NCBI GenBank assembly: GCA_963591995.1
Contig: CAVAUJ010000012.1
Coordinates: forward strand, 1 to 49,934
DNA length: 49,934 nt
Origin: CAG-791 sp963591995
GTDB taxonomy: Bacteria; Bacillota; Clostridia; Lachnospirales; Lachnospiraceae
Direction: 5' to 3'
Shown piece after piece: positions 40,475 through 48,552 of the stretch. Each line of letters opens with the position of its first letter. Position 1 is the first letter of the stretch. The position numbers and the translations under genes were made by a program. A model generated the notes under the pieces. The model did no database searches and was not told the origin of the DNA. It was given only the letters and a program-made list of their open reading frames with translations.

Positions 40475-41392
40475 CTAAGATCCCACCGTAATATAGGCCT
40501 CCAGCCCCGCGTAGGTGGCATCCCCGATTCCGGACACCTTCTTCAGCTCCTCCGCGGAGCGAAAGCTCCCGTTCTCCCTTCGGTAGCTCAGAATGGCCTC
40601 CGCCTTTGCCGCACCGATTCCGGGGAGCGTCTGCAGCTGCGCCGCCGTCGCCGTGTTCAGGTCAACCTTTCCGTCCTTTACGCGGTCCGTACCCCCATCG
40701 CTTCCGGAGGACGTTCCCGCTCCGTCCGAGGCGGACAGGGTCTTTCCCGTGCCGTCTCCTGTCCCCGACGCGCGGTCAAGGCCCACAGCCCCTGCCGTTG
40801 CCCCCGGATACTCACCTGCCTGCAGGGCCTCCAGCTCCTCCTGCGTATAAATATACAGCTGCTCCTGATCCGTCAGGATTCTCGCCTGATTGACCGACGT
40901 CTCCACGGCCGCAAGTGAAAAGCCGCCGGCTGCACGGACCGCATCACAGACTCTCGCGCCTTCCTCCAGACAATAGACCCCCGGCTGCTCAACTGCTCCG
41001 CAGACATCCACATAAATCCATGCGGGATCCGCCTCCGGTGCCTCGTCCGTCTGCGCCGTGCTCCCGCCGTTCTCTGCTGCAGCCGCCTCTTCGCCTGCCT
41101 TGTTCTCCTTGCCTGTCGTTTCTTTGCCTGTCGCTTCTTTGCCTATTGTCTCTTGGTCTGTGCTCGCCTTGCCGGCGTTTCCTTCGCCGGTTCCCTCTGC
41201 CACAGCCTCCTGCAGCGTCAACGCTCCCTCTGCCGCAGCGGCTTCTCCCGCAAGGGCAATGCCCTCCGCCGCCTGCCCGCTCACCGCCAGCTCCGTGCTG
41301 CTCCCGCAGGCCGCCGCAAGATTCCCGATCGCTACGGCCGCGGCCGCACCAAGGAGCTGCACGAGTCTTCTTCTACCTTTGATCTGCTTCAT
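40475..41392 (-). CDS. comEA: ComEA-type competence protein with SLBB and helix-hairpin-helix domains
   Basis: A 305-residue exported DNA-binding protein. The N-terminus is a signal sequence (LVQLLGAAAAVAIGNLAAAC) that ends at a Cys, possibly a lipoprotein site although the lipobox is imperfect. A low-complexity Ala/Glu/Gly linker (about 40-120) includes three GKE(A/T)T repeats. An SLBB domain follows (YVDVCGAVEQPGVYCLEEGA, about 127-190), then a Gly/Ser-rich linker, then the HhH domain (VDLNTATAAQLQTLPGIGAA and SGIGDATYAGLEAYI). ComEA binds incoming double-stranded DNA and delivers it to ComEC, encoded 4 kb downstream on the same strand. The linker is much longer than in B. subtilis ComEA. 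Confidence 0.93.
   Translation of the reverse strand: MKQIKGRRRLVQLLGAAAAVAIGNLAAACGSSTELAVSGQAAEGIALAGEAAAAEGALTLQEAVAEGTGEGNAGKASTDQETIGKEATGKETTGKENKAGEEAAAAENGGSTAQTDEAPEADPAWIYVDVCGAVEQPGVYCLEEGARVCDAVRAAGGFSLAAVETSVNQARILTDQEQLYIYTQEELEALQAGEYPGATAGAVGLDRASGTGDGTGKTLSASDGAGTSSGSDGGTDRVKDGKVDLNTATAAQLQTLPGIGAAKAEAILSYRRENGSFRSAEELKKVSGIGDATYAGLEAYITVGS
41109..41153. repeat. Three 15-bp in-frame repeats in comEA
   Basis: The plus-strand unit TTGCCTGTCGTTTCT is repeated three times with a few changes and encodes (T/I)GKE(A/T) repeats in the extracellular linker of ComEA. Confidence 0.8.
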
Positions 41393-41456
41393 ACATGACC
41401 TCCCTGCGTGTCTTCAGGGGTCCCGCCATGTGCTCAGAATTGTAACACACGCCGCA

Positions 41457-41502
41457 GCAAAAGGGCCGGGCGGAAAGCAACTTTTCTGCTTCCGCCCGGC
41501 CC
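41457..41502 (-). terminator. Terminator of the arginine gene series
   Basis: On the minus strand GGGCCGGGCGGAAGCA pairs with TGCTTTCCGCCCGGCCC (one bulge) and is followed by TTTTGC. It begins about 19 bases after the stop of the solute-binding protein. Confidence 0.85.
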
Positions 41503-41520
41503 CTGCCGTATGCAGCTGTC

Positions 41521-42882
41521 CTAATCTCCACCGGAGAGCTCGCTTTGAATGTCCACGTAGGTCGGATTCTCAATGGAGGATACCTGCACCTTCTCCTGCC
41601 CGGTCATCTGAATCAGCAGCTGCTGGCACAGCTGACGCAGCTGCTCGTTGGGATCCTCGCCGTCCCAGACGGTCGAAAAGGTATTCTCCAGCAGCATCCA
41701 GAAGTTGGATGCCGAGCGCAGCTTGGTAATGGGCGCCGAATCCTCATACGCCGTGTAAAAGCCGTCCATGTGCGCATCGCTCCAGGACGCTCCGGCAACG
41801 GCCGGCGCCTTCCCCGTCTGATCGTAAAAGGAATCCATGCTCTCAAAAAGGAGATACTGTACGAACGCGTTCGCCGCCTCCTGCTGCTCGGAATATCCGT
41901 TGATCACAAGGCAGCTGGTGATCGAGAGCGTCTTGGATTTCAGCTCGGCCGTCAGGTCCGGAATCTGTGTAACGCCGTAATTCACCGTCGTTCCGTTCGT
42001 TTTTTCGTATTGCGCGATCTTCTTCACACTGTCGGAGGTCGCCAGCGTAAAGACAATTTTCCCCGCCGCAAAATCCTCCAGCAGGCTGTCGTAATCCACC
42101 GAGGAGGAGTCGATGGAAAAGAACTGGTTCAGCTGCTGGTACACCTGCAGACAGGAAATCAGCTGCTGGTTGTACACATGGAGCTGGCCGGTATCATCCC
42201 CGTGCGGGCCGCCGATGTCCATATAATTGCCGACAAAGCAGTAATTGTAAAAGATGTCGCTGACATCCCACTTCAGCACGGAGGTCACCTCCTCCGGCGC
42301 ATCGTAGCTGTTGGCCAGCGTGATCACGTCCACCATCGTTCCGGGGACCGTTTCCTCCAGCGTCTTTCCCGCCGTATCCGCCATGTCCTGCAGATAATCC
42401 TCGTTGTAGAGGAAGGCCGCCGCCTCATAGCTCATGGGATAGGCAATCACCATGTCCTGGTAGGTAACCGCATCCAGTGCCGGCTCACAGAACGTATCGG
42501 TATTGTCGAAATGCTCCGTGTCCGTGACCTGCGCGGCCAGCCCTGTCAGCCACAACCGCTCCAGAAGATCATTTCCCGCGATAAAAACATCCGGGAACTC
42601 TTCTCCCTCCTTCGAGGCATCATAGATCTTCTGCATGTAATCCGTGTCGTCAATCCGTGTCGGCTCCACGCGATAATCGCTCTGGCTGTCCGTGTAGGCG
42701 ACGCAGACACTGTTCAGAAAATCCGTGAGGCTTTCATCGGTATACCACAGGTTGATGGTCGCCTTCCGTGAAAACAGGGATTCGGAGCTGCCTCCTCCGC
42801 TGCCTCCGTAGGCAGCGGCAATATATGCCAATGCCGATGCCAGCAGCAGCACTGCCAGCACCGACAACAATCTCTTCCGCAT
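41521..42882 (-). CDS. Extracellular solute-binding protein (ABC type), orphan
   Basis: A 453-residue exported protein. The N-terminus is a signal sequence or anchor (LLSVLAVLLLASALAYIAAA) without a lipobox cysteine. The mature part begins with the SBP family 1 pattern ATINLWYTDESLTDFLNSVC, followed by EFPDVFIAGNDLLERLW, IAYPMSYEAAAFLYNEDYL and a hinge-like FAAGKIVFTLATSDSV. This family binds sugars, oligosaccharides or sometimes peptides. No permease or ATPase gene is nearby. Its start lies two bases after the argD stop, so it is coupled to the arginine operon, which is unexpected for a sugar-type binding protein. The GAGGG upstream is about 13 bases away, so coupling probably matters for initiation. 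Confidence 0.88.
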   Translation of the reverse strand: MRKRLLSVLAVLLLASALAYIAAAYGGSGGGSSESLFSRKATINLWYTDESLTDFLNSVCVAYTDSQSDYRVEPTRIDDTDYMQKIYDASKEGEEFPDVFIAGNDLLERLWLTGLAAQVTDTEHFDNTDTFCEPALDAVTYQDMVIAYPMSYEAAAFLYNEDYLQDMADTAGKTLEETVPGTMVDVITLANSYDAPEEVTSVLKWDVSDIFYNYCFVGNYMDIGGPHGDDTGQLHVYNQQLISCLQVYQQLNQFFSIDSSSVDYDSLLEDFAAGKIVFTLATSDSVKKIAQYEKTNGTTVNYGVTQIPDLTAELKSKTLSITSCLVINGYSEQQEAANAFVQYLLFESMDSFYDQTGKAPAVAGASWSDAHMDGFYTAYEDSAPITKLRSASNFWMLLENTFSTVWDGEDPNEQLRQLCQQLLIQMTGQEKVQVSSIENPTYVDIQSELSGGD

Positions 42883-42884
42883 GC

Positions 42885-44126
42885 TCAAAGGATTGCCCTC
42901 ACTGCTCCAACGCAATCTCCGTTTGCTTCAAACTCGGTCAATACCGGATCCAGGATTCCGATCATCTCATCCACATCGTCCTTTGTGATCACAAGCGGCG
43001 GAACAAAGCGCAGAATGTTCGCGCCGGCATTGATGAGAATCAGTCCCTTGTCCATTGCCTTTACAATGGCGGGATTCACCGGGCGATCGCAGACGAGTCC
43101 CTGCATCAGGCCGCTCCCGCGCCGCTCCAGCACGCAGCTGTGCCTTTGCACGAGCTCATCCAGACGCTTCTCCAGATAGGGTGCGGTCTCCCGCACATGC
43201 TCCAGAATGTGCAGCTTCTCATACAGCTCCAGGACCTTGCACACCGCAGCGGTTGCAAACGGGTTGCCGCCGTAGGTGGTTCCGTGATCTCCGGCCGCAA
43301 GGCTGCTCCCGGCCACCTCCTCCGTCATCAGGAAGGCGCCCACGGGAACGCCGCAGCCAAGGGCCTTGGCGGTTGTCATGATATCCGGCTTCACACCGTA
43401 TCGCTGCCATGCGTACATGTAGCCGGTCCGGCCCATGCCGCATTGCACCTCATCCAGAATCATCAGCACCCGATGCTCATCGCACAGCCTGCGCACGCCC
43501 TCCAGAAATTCCTTTTCGGCCGGGATGAGGCCGCCCTCTCCCTGCACGGTTTCCAGAATAATGGCGGCCGTATTCTCGCTCAGCTGCGCCTCTACCGATT
43601 CCAGGTTGTTATATTGCGCAAATCTCACGCGGCAGGGCATTTCGCCGAAGGCCTCCCGGTAATGCGCATTTCCCGTGACGGAAAGCGCCCCGTAGGTTCT
43701 GCCGTGAAAGGAGTGCTCCATTGCAATGATCTCCTGCTCCGCACCGCCCTTCTGCAGATAAGCGTGCTTCATCGCCGCCTTGAGCGCGCCCTCCACCGCT
43801 TCCGCGCCGCTGTTCGTGAAAAAGACCCGGTCCATTCCCGAAACGGCCTTGAGGGCATGTGCGGCCCGAATGGCCGGCTCATTGTAATAATAATTCGATG
43901 TATGCAGGATCTTATCGATCTGTGCCTTCAGGGCATCGTTGTACTCCCGGTTCCCGTAGCCCAGTGCGAACACGGCAATGCCGGCCACGAAATCCAGATA
44001 ACGCTTTCCGTTGATGTCGTACAGGGACACGCCGTCCCCGTGATCCAGCACGATCTGATAACGGTTATAGGTGTGCAGCAGATCCTGCTCCGCCTCTGCA
44101 ATCAATTCCTGCATTTTATCTGCCAT
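42885..44126 (-). CDS. argD: Acetylornithine aminotransferase
   Basis: A 413-residue class III PLP aminotransferase that makes N-acetylornithine from N-acetylglutamate semialdehyde with glutamate as amino donor. Motifs: DGVSLYDINGKRYLDFVAGI near residue 33, the PLP phosphate site FFTNSGAEAVEGALK, HSFHGRTYGALSVTG, the Asp in LMILDEVQCGMGRTG and the Schiff-base Lys in IMTTAKALGCGVPVGAF, then GTTYGGNPFATAAV. Its position after argB supports ArgD rather than another class III enzyme. I use the ATG at 44126 (AAGGA eight bases upstream); an ATG three codons earlier is too close to the ribosome binding site. The 147-base gap upstream contains CGTCCTTCCCGCGG twice in tandem. Confidence 0.96.
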   Translation of the reverse strand: MADKMQELIAEAEQDLLHTYNRYQIVLDHGDGVSLYDINGKRYLDFVAGIAVFALGYGNREYNDALKAQIDKILHTSNYYYNEPAIRAAHALKAVSGMDRVFFTNSGAEAVEGALKAAMKHAYLQKGGAEQEIIAMEHSFHGRTYGALSVTGNAHYREAFGEMPCRVRFAQYNNLESVEAQLSENTAAIILETVQGEGGLIPAEKEFLEGVRRLCDEHRVLMILDEVQCGMGRTGYMYAWQRYGVKPDIMTTAKALGCGVPVGAFLMTEEVAGSSLAAGDHGTTYGGNPFATAAVCKVLELYEKLHILEHVRETAPYLEKRLDELVQRHSCVLERRGSGLMQGLVCDRPVNPAIVKAMDKGLILINAGANILRFVPPLVITKDDVDEMIGILDPVLTEFEANGDCVGAVRAIL

Positions 44127-44282
44127 ATGGAACATCCTTTCTTTTCCGCGTCCTTCCCGCGGCGTCCTTCCCGCGGAGCGTCCTCTCTGTATTCTTCCCG
44201 CCGCGGCCTCTGTCCGGCATCCGTCCCGCCCGTGATCTCCGAAGAAACCCTCCGGCCTTCGAAGGACCGCACTGCGGACGCA

Positions 44283-45170
44283 TCAATCCAGTTCGTCGTC
44301 GTCCTGGTAGAACATCGTGCCGTTTCCTTTTTTGGTGAAAATCTCCAGAAGGATGCTGTGCGGCACTCTTCCGTCCAGAATATGCACCCGCTTCACGCCG
44401 CCCCGCATGGCCTCCGTGCAATTGGAGAGCTTCGGCAGCATGCCGCCGCCGATCAATCCGTCACGGATGAGCTGCTCCGCCTCGCTCACACTGATCCGCG
44501 CAAGGAAGGAACTCTTGTCCTTGAAATCCCGGTACAGCCCCTCCACATCCGTCAGATATACCAGCTTGTCTGCGCCAACCGCCTTGGCAATGGCACAGGC
44601 CGCCTCGTCCGCATTGATGTTGTAGGTGTCGTACCGCTCGTCGAGTCCGATCGGCGCCACAATGGGAAGATAGTCATCGTCGAGCATGTCGAACAGAATC
44701 TTGGGATCCACCGAGGTGATCTCTCCCACAAAGCCGATGTCCTGTCCGCCCGAGAGGCGCTTTTTCACGCGCAGCATCGCGGAATCCTTGCCCGAAATTC
44801 CCACGGCCTTGACACCGAGCTCCTCCACCATGGTCACCAGATTCTTCGACACCTTGCCCAGCACCATCTCCGCAATTTCCATGGTCTCCGCGTCGGTTAC
44901 GCGCAGTCCGTTGATGAACTGCGCCTCCTTTCCGACCTTCCCCACCCAGGAGGAGATCGCCTTTCCGCCGCCGTGTACGATGATCGGCTTAAAGCCCACC
45001 AGCTTCAGAAGCGTCACATCCTGAATTACCTGCCGCTGCAGCGCCTCGTTGCTCATGGCAGAACCGCCGTATTTCACGACAATGATCTTGCGGTTGAATC
45101 GCTGAATATAAGGAAGCGCCTCGATCAGGACCTCTGCCTTGCGCTGTGCCTCGTCCAATTCCTGCATCAT
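44283..45170 (-). CDS. argB: N-acetylglutamate kinase, arginine-sensitive form
   Basis: A 295-residue amino acid kinase that phosphorylates N-acetylglutamate. Motifs: KIIVVKYGGSAMSNEALQ, IIVHGGGKAISSWVGKVG, FINGLRVTDAETMEIAEMVL, YNINADEAACAIAKAVGAD and GGMLPKLSNCTEAMRGGV. The N-terminal helix of about 25 residues (AEVLIEALPYIQRF) is the feature that makes hexameric, arginine-inhibited enzymes in other bacteria, so feedback inhibition by arginine is likely. The ATG at 45170 has GAGAGG at the right distance. It is separated from argJ by 214 bases that contain two hairpins, so its expression may be set separately from argJ. Confidence 0.97.
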   Translation of the reverse strand: MMQELDEAQRKAEVLIEALPYIQRFNRKIIVVKYGGSAMSNEALQRQVIQDVTLLKLVGFKPIIVHGGGKAISSWVGKVGKEAQFINGLRVTDAETMEIAEMVLGKVSKNLVTMVEELGVKAVGISGKDSAMLRVKKRLSGGQDIGFVGEITSVDPKILFDMLDDDYLPIVAPIGLDERYDTYNINADEAACAIAKAVGADKLVYLTDVEGLYRDFKDKSSFLARISVSEAEQLIRDGLIGGGMLPKLSNCTEAMRGGVKRVHILDGRVPHSILLEIFTKKGNGTMFYQDDDELD

Positions 45171-45264
45171 ATTCTGTCCTCTCATCTGCCCGCATATGCC
45201 CATATATGCGGTTTCTTCGCGGTACCGGGCGCCTGCCGGCTGCGCCGGCTCCCTTCCGGATTAC

Positions 45265-45288
45265 GGAAACGCTGATGAAAGCGTTTCC
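45265..45288. repeat. Hairpin in the argJ-argB gap
   Basis: GGAAACGCT pairs with AGCGTTTCC around a short loop, about 30 bases from the 68-bp repeat. Its outline (GGAAAnGCTGAT) resembles the palindrome of that repeat, so it may be a diverged relative. Confidence 0.5.
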
Positions 45289-45319
45289 CACGCCGGATTT
45301 GCGCTGCGAAGCAGCAAAT

Positions 45320-45387
45320 TTCTTTGAAAATCCGTGCGATCCACCGGAGGGTCCTAAGGAAATGCTGATTAAATCAGCATTTCCTTA
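45320..45387. repeat. 68-bp palindromic repeat, copy 2, at the argJ stop codon
   Basis: Same element as 34135-34202, differing at four positions, none in the 33-bp palindrome (45355-45387). Here too its terminal TTA supplies the TAA stop codon of the minus-strand gene, argJ. Confidence 0.92.
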
Positions 45388-46611
45388 GGACCGGTAATCT
45401 GCGTTGATCTTCACATAATCATAGGTCAGATCGCAGCCCCAGGCCGTTGCCTTTTCCTCACCCATGTGCATGTCGCTGCGGATGATCACCTTGCTGCTGC
45501 CGAGGAGCTCCGCCGCCTTCTCCTCCGAATAGTCCGCCGCGCTGCCCTTCGTAAAGATCAGCATGGACTCTCCGTCGGCTTCAAAATACAAATCAACATT
45601 TTCCGGATCAAAGGAAGCGCCGGAATATCCGAGGGCACACAGAACGCGCCCCCAGTTGGCATCTCTTCCGAAGACTGCCGCCTTCGTGAGGTTGGACTGA
45701 ATGACCGCCTTCGCCAGAATGCGTGCATTCTCCTTGGTGTCCGCGTGGAGGACCTCCGACTCGATGAGCTTCGTTGCGCCCTCTCCGTCTCCTGCCATTT
45801 TCATCGCCAGTGTCCGGCAGACGAAATACAGGGCTTCCCGGAAGACGCGGTAATCCTCGTTCTCCTCCTCCACGCGAGGGTTCCCGGCCAGACCGTTGGC
45901 CAGCACCAGCAGCGTGTCGTTGGTGGACATGTCGCCGTCCACGGAAATCATGTTGAAGGTATCCTCCACAATCTCCGACACCGCCTTTTGCAGCAATGCC
46001 TTATTGATTGCCGCGTCGGTCGTCACATAGGCCAGCATCGTGCACATGCCGGGATGGATCATCCCGGAGCCCTTGGACATGCCGCCGATCGTAACCGTCT
46101 CTCCGCCGAGCGTTATCGTAACGCAGACCTCCTTGTTGACGGTATCCGTGGTCATGATCGCACGGGAGGCCGCTTCCCCGGCCTCTCTTGTTCCGGTTTT
46201 CCCGGCAGCAAGCGCCGCGATGCCCGCCTTGATCCTGTCCATCGGCAGCTGCATGCCGATAACGCCCGTGGATCCGACCAGCACGGATTCTGCCGGGATT
46301 CCAAGCGCCTCTCCCGCTGCCTTTGCCGTCTCCTCGCAGATTGCAAGTCCCTCTTTGCCGGTGCACGCGTTCGCAATGCCCGAATTCACCACCACGGCCT
46401 GCACCTTCGCATCGCTTTCCCGCACGATGTGCCGGTCCCAGAGCACCGGTGCCGCCTTCACCACGTTGGAGGTAAAGGTCCCCGCCGCCTCACAGGGGAC
46501 TGTGCTGTAAATCAGCGCCATATCGGTGCGGTTCTGATATTTGATCCCGGCCGCTGCCGCCGCTGCCTCAAATCCCTTTGCTGATGTAATGCCGCCTTCT
46601 GTCTGTATCAT
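45385..46611 (-). CDS. argJ: Bifunctional glutamate N-acetyltransferase/amino-acid acetyltransferase
   Basis: A 408-residue self-cleaving enzyme of the cyclic arginine pathway; it moves the acetyl group from N-acetylornithine to glutamate and may also use acetyl-CoA. The N-terminal part has GITSAKGFEAAAAAAGIKYQ and VVVNSGIANACTGKEGL. The cleavage site is at Thr in MIHPGMCTMLAYVTTDA, where the residue before the nucleophilic Thr is Cys instead of the more usual Ala. The beta chain has MISVDGDMSTNDTLLVLANG. The ATG at 46611 has AAGGAAGG upstream. The final codon and stop come from the boundary with the 68-bp repeat, so the C-terminus NADYRS may have been altered by it. Confidence 0.96.
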   Translation of the reverse strand: MIQTEGGITSAKGFEAAAAAAGIKYQNRTDMALIYSTVPCEAAGTFTSNVVKAAPVLWDRHIVRESDAKVQAVVVNSGIANACTGKEGLAICEETAKAAGEALGIPAESVLVGSTGVIGMQLPMDRIKAGIAALAAGKTGTREAGEAASRAIMTTDTVNKEVCVTITLGGETVTIGGMSKGSGMIHPGMCTMLAYVTTDAAINKALLQKAVSEIVEDTFNMISVDGDMSTNDTLLVLANGLAGNPRVEEENEDYRVFREALYFVCRTLAMKMAGDGEGATKLIESEVLHADTKENARILAKAVIQSNLTKAAVFGRDANWGRVLCALGYSGASFDPENVDLYFEADGESMLIFTKGSAADYSEEKAAELLGSSKVIIRSDMHMGEEKATAWGCDLTYDYVKINADYRS

Positions 46612-46646
46612 CTGCTGCCTTCCTTCTTGTCTCCCGCCTGCGGTCT

Positions 46647-47108
46647 TCATTCTCCGATGAACTTCGTAATGTTCTTTTCGTTCAGAATGAAATCATAATA
46701 ATAGAAATCCTCGCGCTTCTGCCATCCGATTCCCTTCCAAAAGGCATTTCCCACCTGATTTCTCGTAAATGCGACCAGAGACACCTTGTTGATCCCCATG
46801 TCGCGAAGGGCCTTCATGCAATAGCCCACCATCTGTCTGCCGATTCCGAGGCGCCGCAGCTCCCTCTCCACACAGACATGGTACAGGGTCCCCTGCCGTC
46901 CGTCGCTGCCGCAGAGAATGGAGCCGACAATTCTCCCCTCCAGAACAGCCACCACAGAGGTCTCCGGATTCCTCTCAATAAACCGGTACACGTCCTCCCG
47001 GCTGTCATCCAGCGAGCGGATCCCGAATCCCTGAATGGTCAGCCACAGGCTGTGCACCTCTTCGTAATCCGCCTCCCTCATGGGACGGATGATCACCTTT
47101 CCTTCCAT
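46647..47108 (-). CDS. GNAT-family N-acetyltransferase within the arginine operon
   Basis: A 153-residue GNAT enzyme. VIIRPMREADYEEVHSLWLT is the start of the fold; the acetyl-CoA-binding motif A is LYHVCVERELRRLGIGRQMV with R-x-x-G-I-G; SLVAFTRNQVGNAFWKGIGW follows. The end is KNITKFIGE. The ATG at 47108 is preceded by GAGGAGAGT. It lies 48 bases after argC and 35 before argJ. A short GNAT in this position may serve as an ArgA-like N-acetylglutamate synthase that primes the cycle, or may acetylate something else; sequence alone does not decide. Confidence 0.9.
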   Translation of the reverse strand: MEGKVIIRPMREADYEEVHSLWLTIQGFGIRSLDDSREDVYRFIERNPETSVVAVLEGRIVGSILCGSDGRQGTLYHVCVERELRRLGIGRQMVGYCMKALRDMGINKVSLVAFTRNQVGNAFWKGIGWQKREDFYYYDFILNEKNITKFIGE

Positions 47109-47156
47109 ACTCTCCTCGTTCACTGCCGCGGGAAATGATGCCGCGGATGGCTTCCC

Positions 47157-48248
47157 TTACGGCAGCATCGCCGGCAGCGCAATGCCGGTCTCCTCCGGCA
47201 GGCCGAACATCAGATTCATGTTCTGCACCGCCTGACTCGCCGCGCCCTTTCCCATGTTGTCAATGGCTCCCATCATGATCACGCGCCCCGTTCTCGGATC
47301 CGTCTTGAGGCCGATGTCCACGAAGTTGCTGCCCTCCACAAAGCGCGTCTCCGGATACCTGCCTGCCGGCAGGATACGAATGAAGCGCTCCTTTCCGTAG
47401 CGCTTTTCGTAGACCTCCCGCAGCTCCTCCTCCGACGGAAGGCTCCCGTCCGGCTTCCGGACAAGCGAAGCGTATTCGGTCGCCAGAATGCCGCGGTTCA
47501 TCGGCACCAGATGCGGTGTGAAGCTCACGGTCACCGGCCGCCCGCAGGCATAGGAGAGCTGCTCCTCAATCTCCGGCGTGTGCCGGTGTCCGGCTACGCC
47601 GTAGGGCTTGGCGCTCTCATTCACCTCGCAGTAAAGGTTCGCCGTCTTGGCTCCCCTCCCCGCACCGGAAACACCGGAAAGCGCGTCGACGATCAGCGTG
47701 TCGGGGTCGATCAGCCCTGCCTCCACCAGCGGATAGGCCGTCAGAATGGAGCAGGTGGTATAGCAGCCCGGGTTCGCCAGAATGCGGGCGTTCGGAATCT
47801 TCTCGCGGTTAATTTCCACAAGGCCGTAGACCGCCTCCGGGATGAATTGCGGCGAGGCATGCGGTATCTTATACCATTTCTCGTACACCGCCACGTCCTT
47901 GATGCGGAAATCCGCGGACATGTCGATGATGCGGCTCTTCTGCAGCAGCTCCTCGCTCATCAGCCCTGCGCAGGCCCCCTGCGGCGTCGCCGTGAAGATC
48001 ACATCCACATCCTCGGCGAGCCTGGTCAGCTCCGTCCGCAGCCTTTGCGTGTCATCGTCCAGAAGGGAGAGATCCACGAAATGGAACAGATTGCCGTAAA
48101 CCGAGGCAATCTTCTGATCTGCATAGCTGCGGGAGCCGATCCATCGGATCTCCACCTCCGGATGCGTGGCCAGAATCCGCAGAATTTCTGCTCCGGCGTA
48201 GCCTGTTGCTCCAATGATTCCCGCGCGAATCTTATGCTTCCCTTCCAT
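47157..48248 (-). CDS. argC: N-acetyl-gamma-glutamyl-phosphate reductase
   Basis: A 363-residue NADPH-dependent reductase that makes N-acetylglutamate semialdehyde. Motifs: IRAGIIGATGYAGAEILRIL (Rossmann loop), DVIFTATPQGACAGL, IIDMSADFRIKD, the catalytic cysteine in ILANPGCYTTCSILTAYPL, and the conserved His in GVAGHRHTPEIEEQLS. The C-terminus GMxxGAASQAVQNMNLMFG pattern (DNMGKGAASQAVQNMNLM) is typical. AGGAGG lies before the ATG. It is the first gene of the minus-strand arginine operon, divergent from argG with about 300 bases between. Confidence 0.97.
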   Translation of the reverse strand: MEGKHKIRAGIIGATGYAGAEILRILATHPEVEIRWIGSRSYADQKIASVYGNLFHFVDLSLLDDDTQRLRTELTRLAEDVDVIFTATPQGACAGLMSEELLQKSRIIDMSADFRIKDVAVYEKWYKIPHASPQFIPEAVYGLVEINREKIPNARILANPGCYTTCSILTAYPLVEAGLIDPDTLIVDALSGVSGAGRGAKTANLYCEVNESAKPYGVAGHRHTPEIEEQLSYACGRPVTVSFTPHLVPMNRGILATEYASLVRKPDGSLPSEEELREVYEKRYGKERFIRILPAGRYPETRFVEGSNFVDIGLKTDPRTGRVIMMGAIDNMGKGAASQAVQNMNLMFGLPEETGIALPAMLP

Positions 48249-48286
48249 GTCCGTCCTCCTGCTGCATAGTTGCCATAGATTAAGTA

Positions 48287-48316
48287 ACTATACACCATTT
48301 TCCCTTCGTCTGTGAA
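48287..48316 (-). promoter_or_regulatory. Candidate argC promoter
   Basis: On the minus strand TTCACA (48316-48311), an 18-base spacer and TATAGT (48292-48287), about 40 bases before the argC start. Confidence 0.5.
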
Positions 48317-48377
48317 CGTAAACCTCTGCAATGTACTCTAATGTACTCTTCCGCCGACGGATATGCAAGATTAACTT

Positions 48378-48440
48378 TATATTTATGCATTTTCTTCCCG
48401 CCATTTATGCATAATTCCGCATATTTATTCATTAAAATAC
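48378..48440. promoter_or_regulatory. ARG-box-like sites between argC and argG
   Basis: This AT-rich stretch, in a GC-rich genome, contains ATTTATGCAT (48381-48390), ATTTATGCATAAT (48403-48415) and, on the minus strand, ATTTTAATGAATAAATATGC (48438-48419). The last resembles half of the ArgR operator consensus (TGAATAA with WWWW and ATTCA), and the three lie at roughly 20-base spacing as paired ARG boxes do. No argR gene is in the window. Confidence 0.5.
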
Positions 48441-48462
48441 ATTTCAGTGTATATTTTCGCAG

Positions 48463-48491
48463 TTGCAATTATACCGCCGAGGCGCTATAGT
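48463..48491 (+). promoter_or_regulatory. Promoter of argG
   Basis: TTGCAA (48463-48468), a 17-base spacer and TATAGT (48486-48491), about 60 bases before the argG start and just downstream of the ARG-box-like sites. Confidence 0.7.
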
Positions 48492-48552
48492 TCTGAGAAG
48501 ATGTAAATGAAACGGTATGCCATGCAGGTTGGCTGCGGCAGGAAAGGAATTT

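Noticed and set aside
42768..45275. An 835-codon plus-strand frame opposite argD and argB
   Set aside because: It is the antisense of two unmistakable arginine genes. Long antisense frames are common in this GC-rich codon usage. The same applies to the frames at 1445-2827, 12880-14283, 14402-15685, 25769-27628 and 48469-49887.
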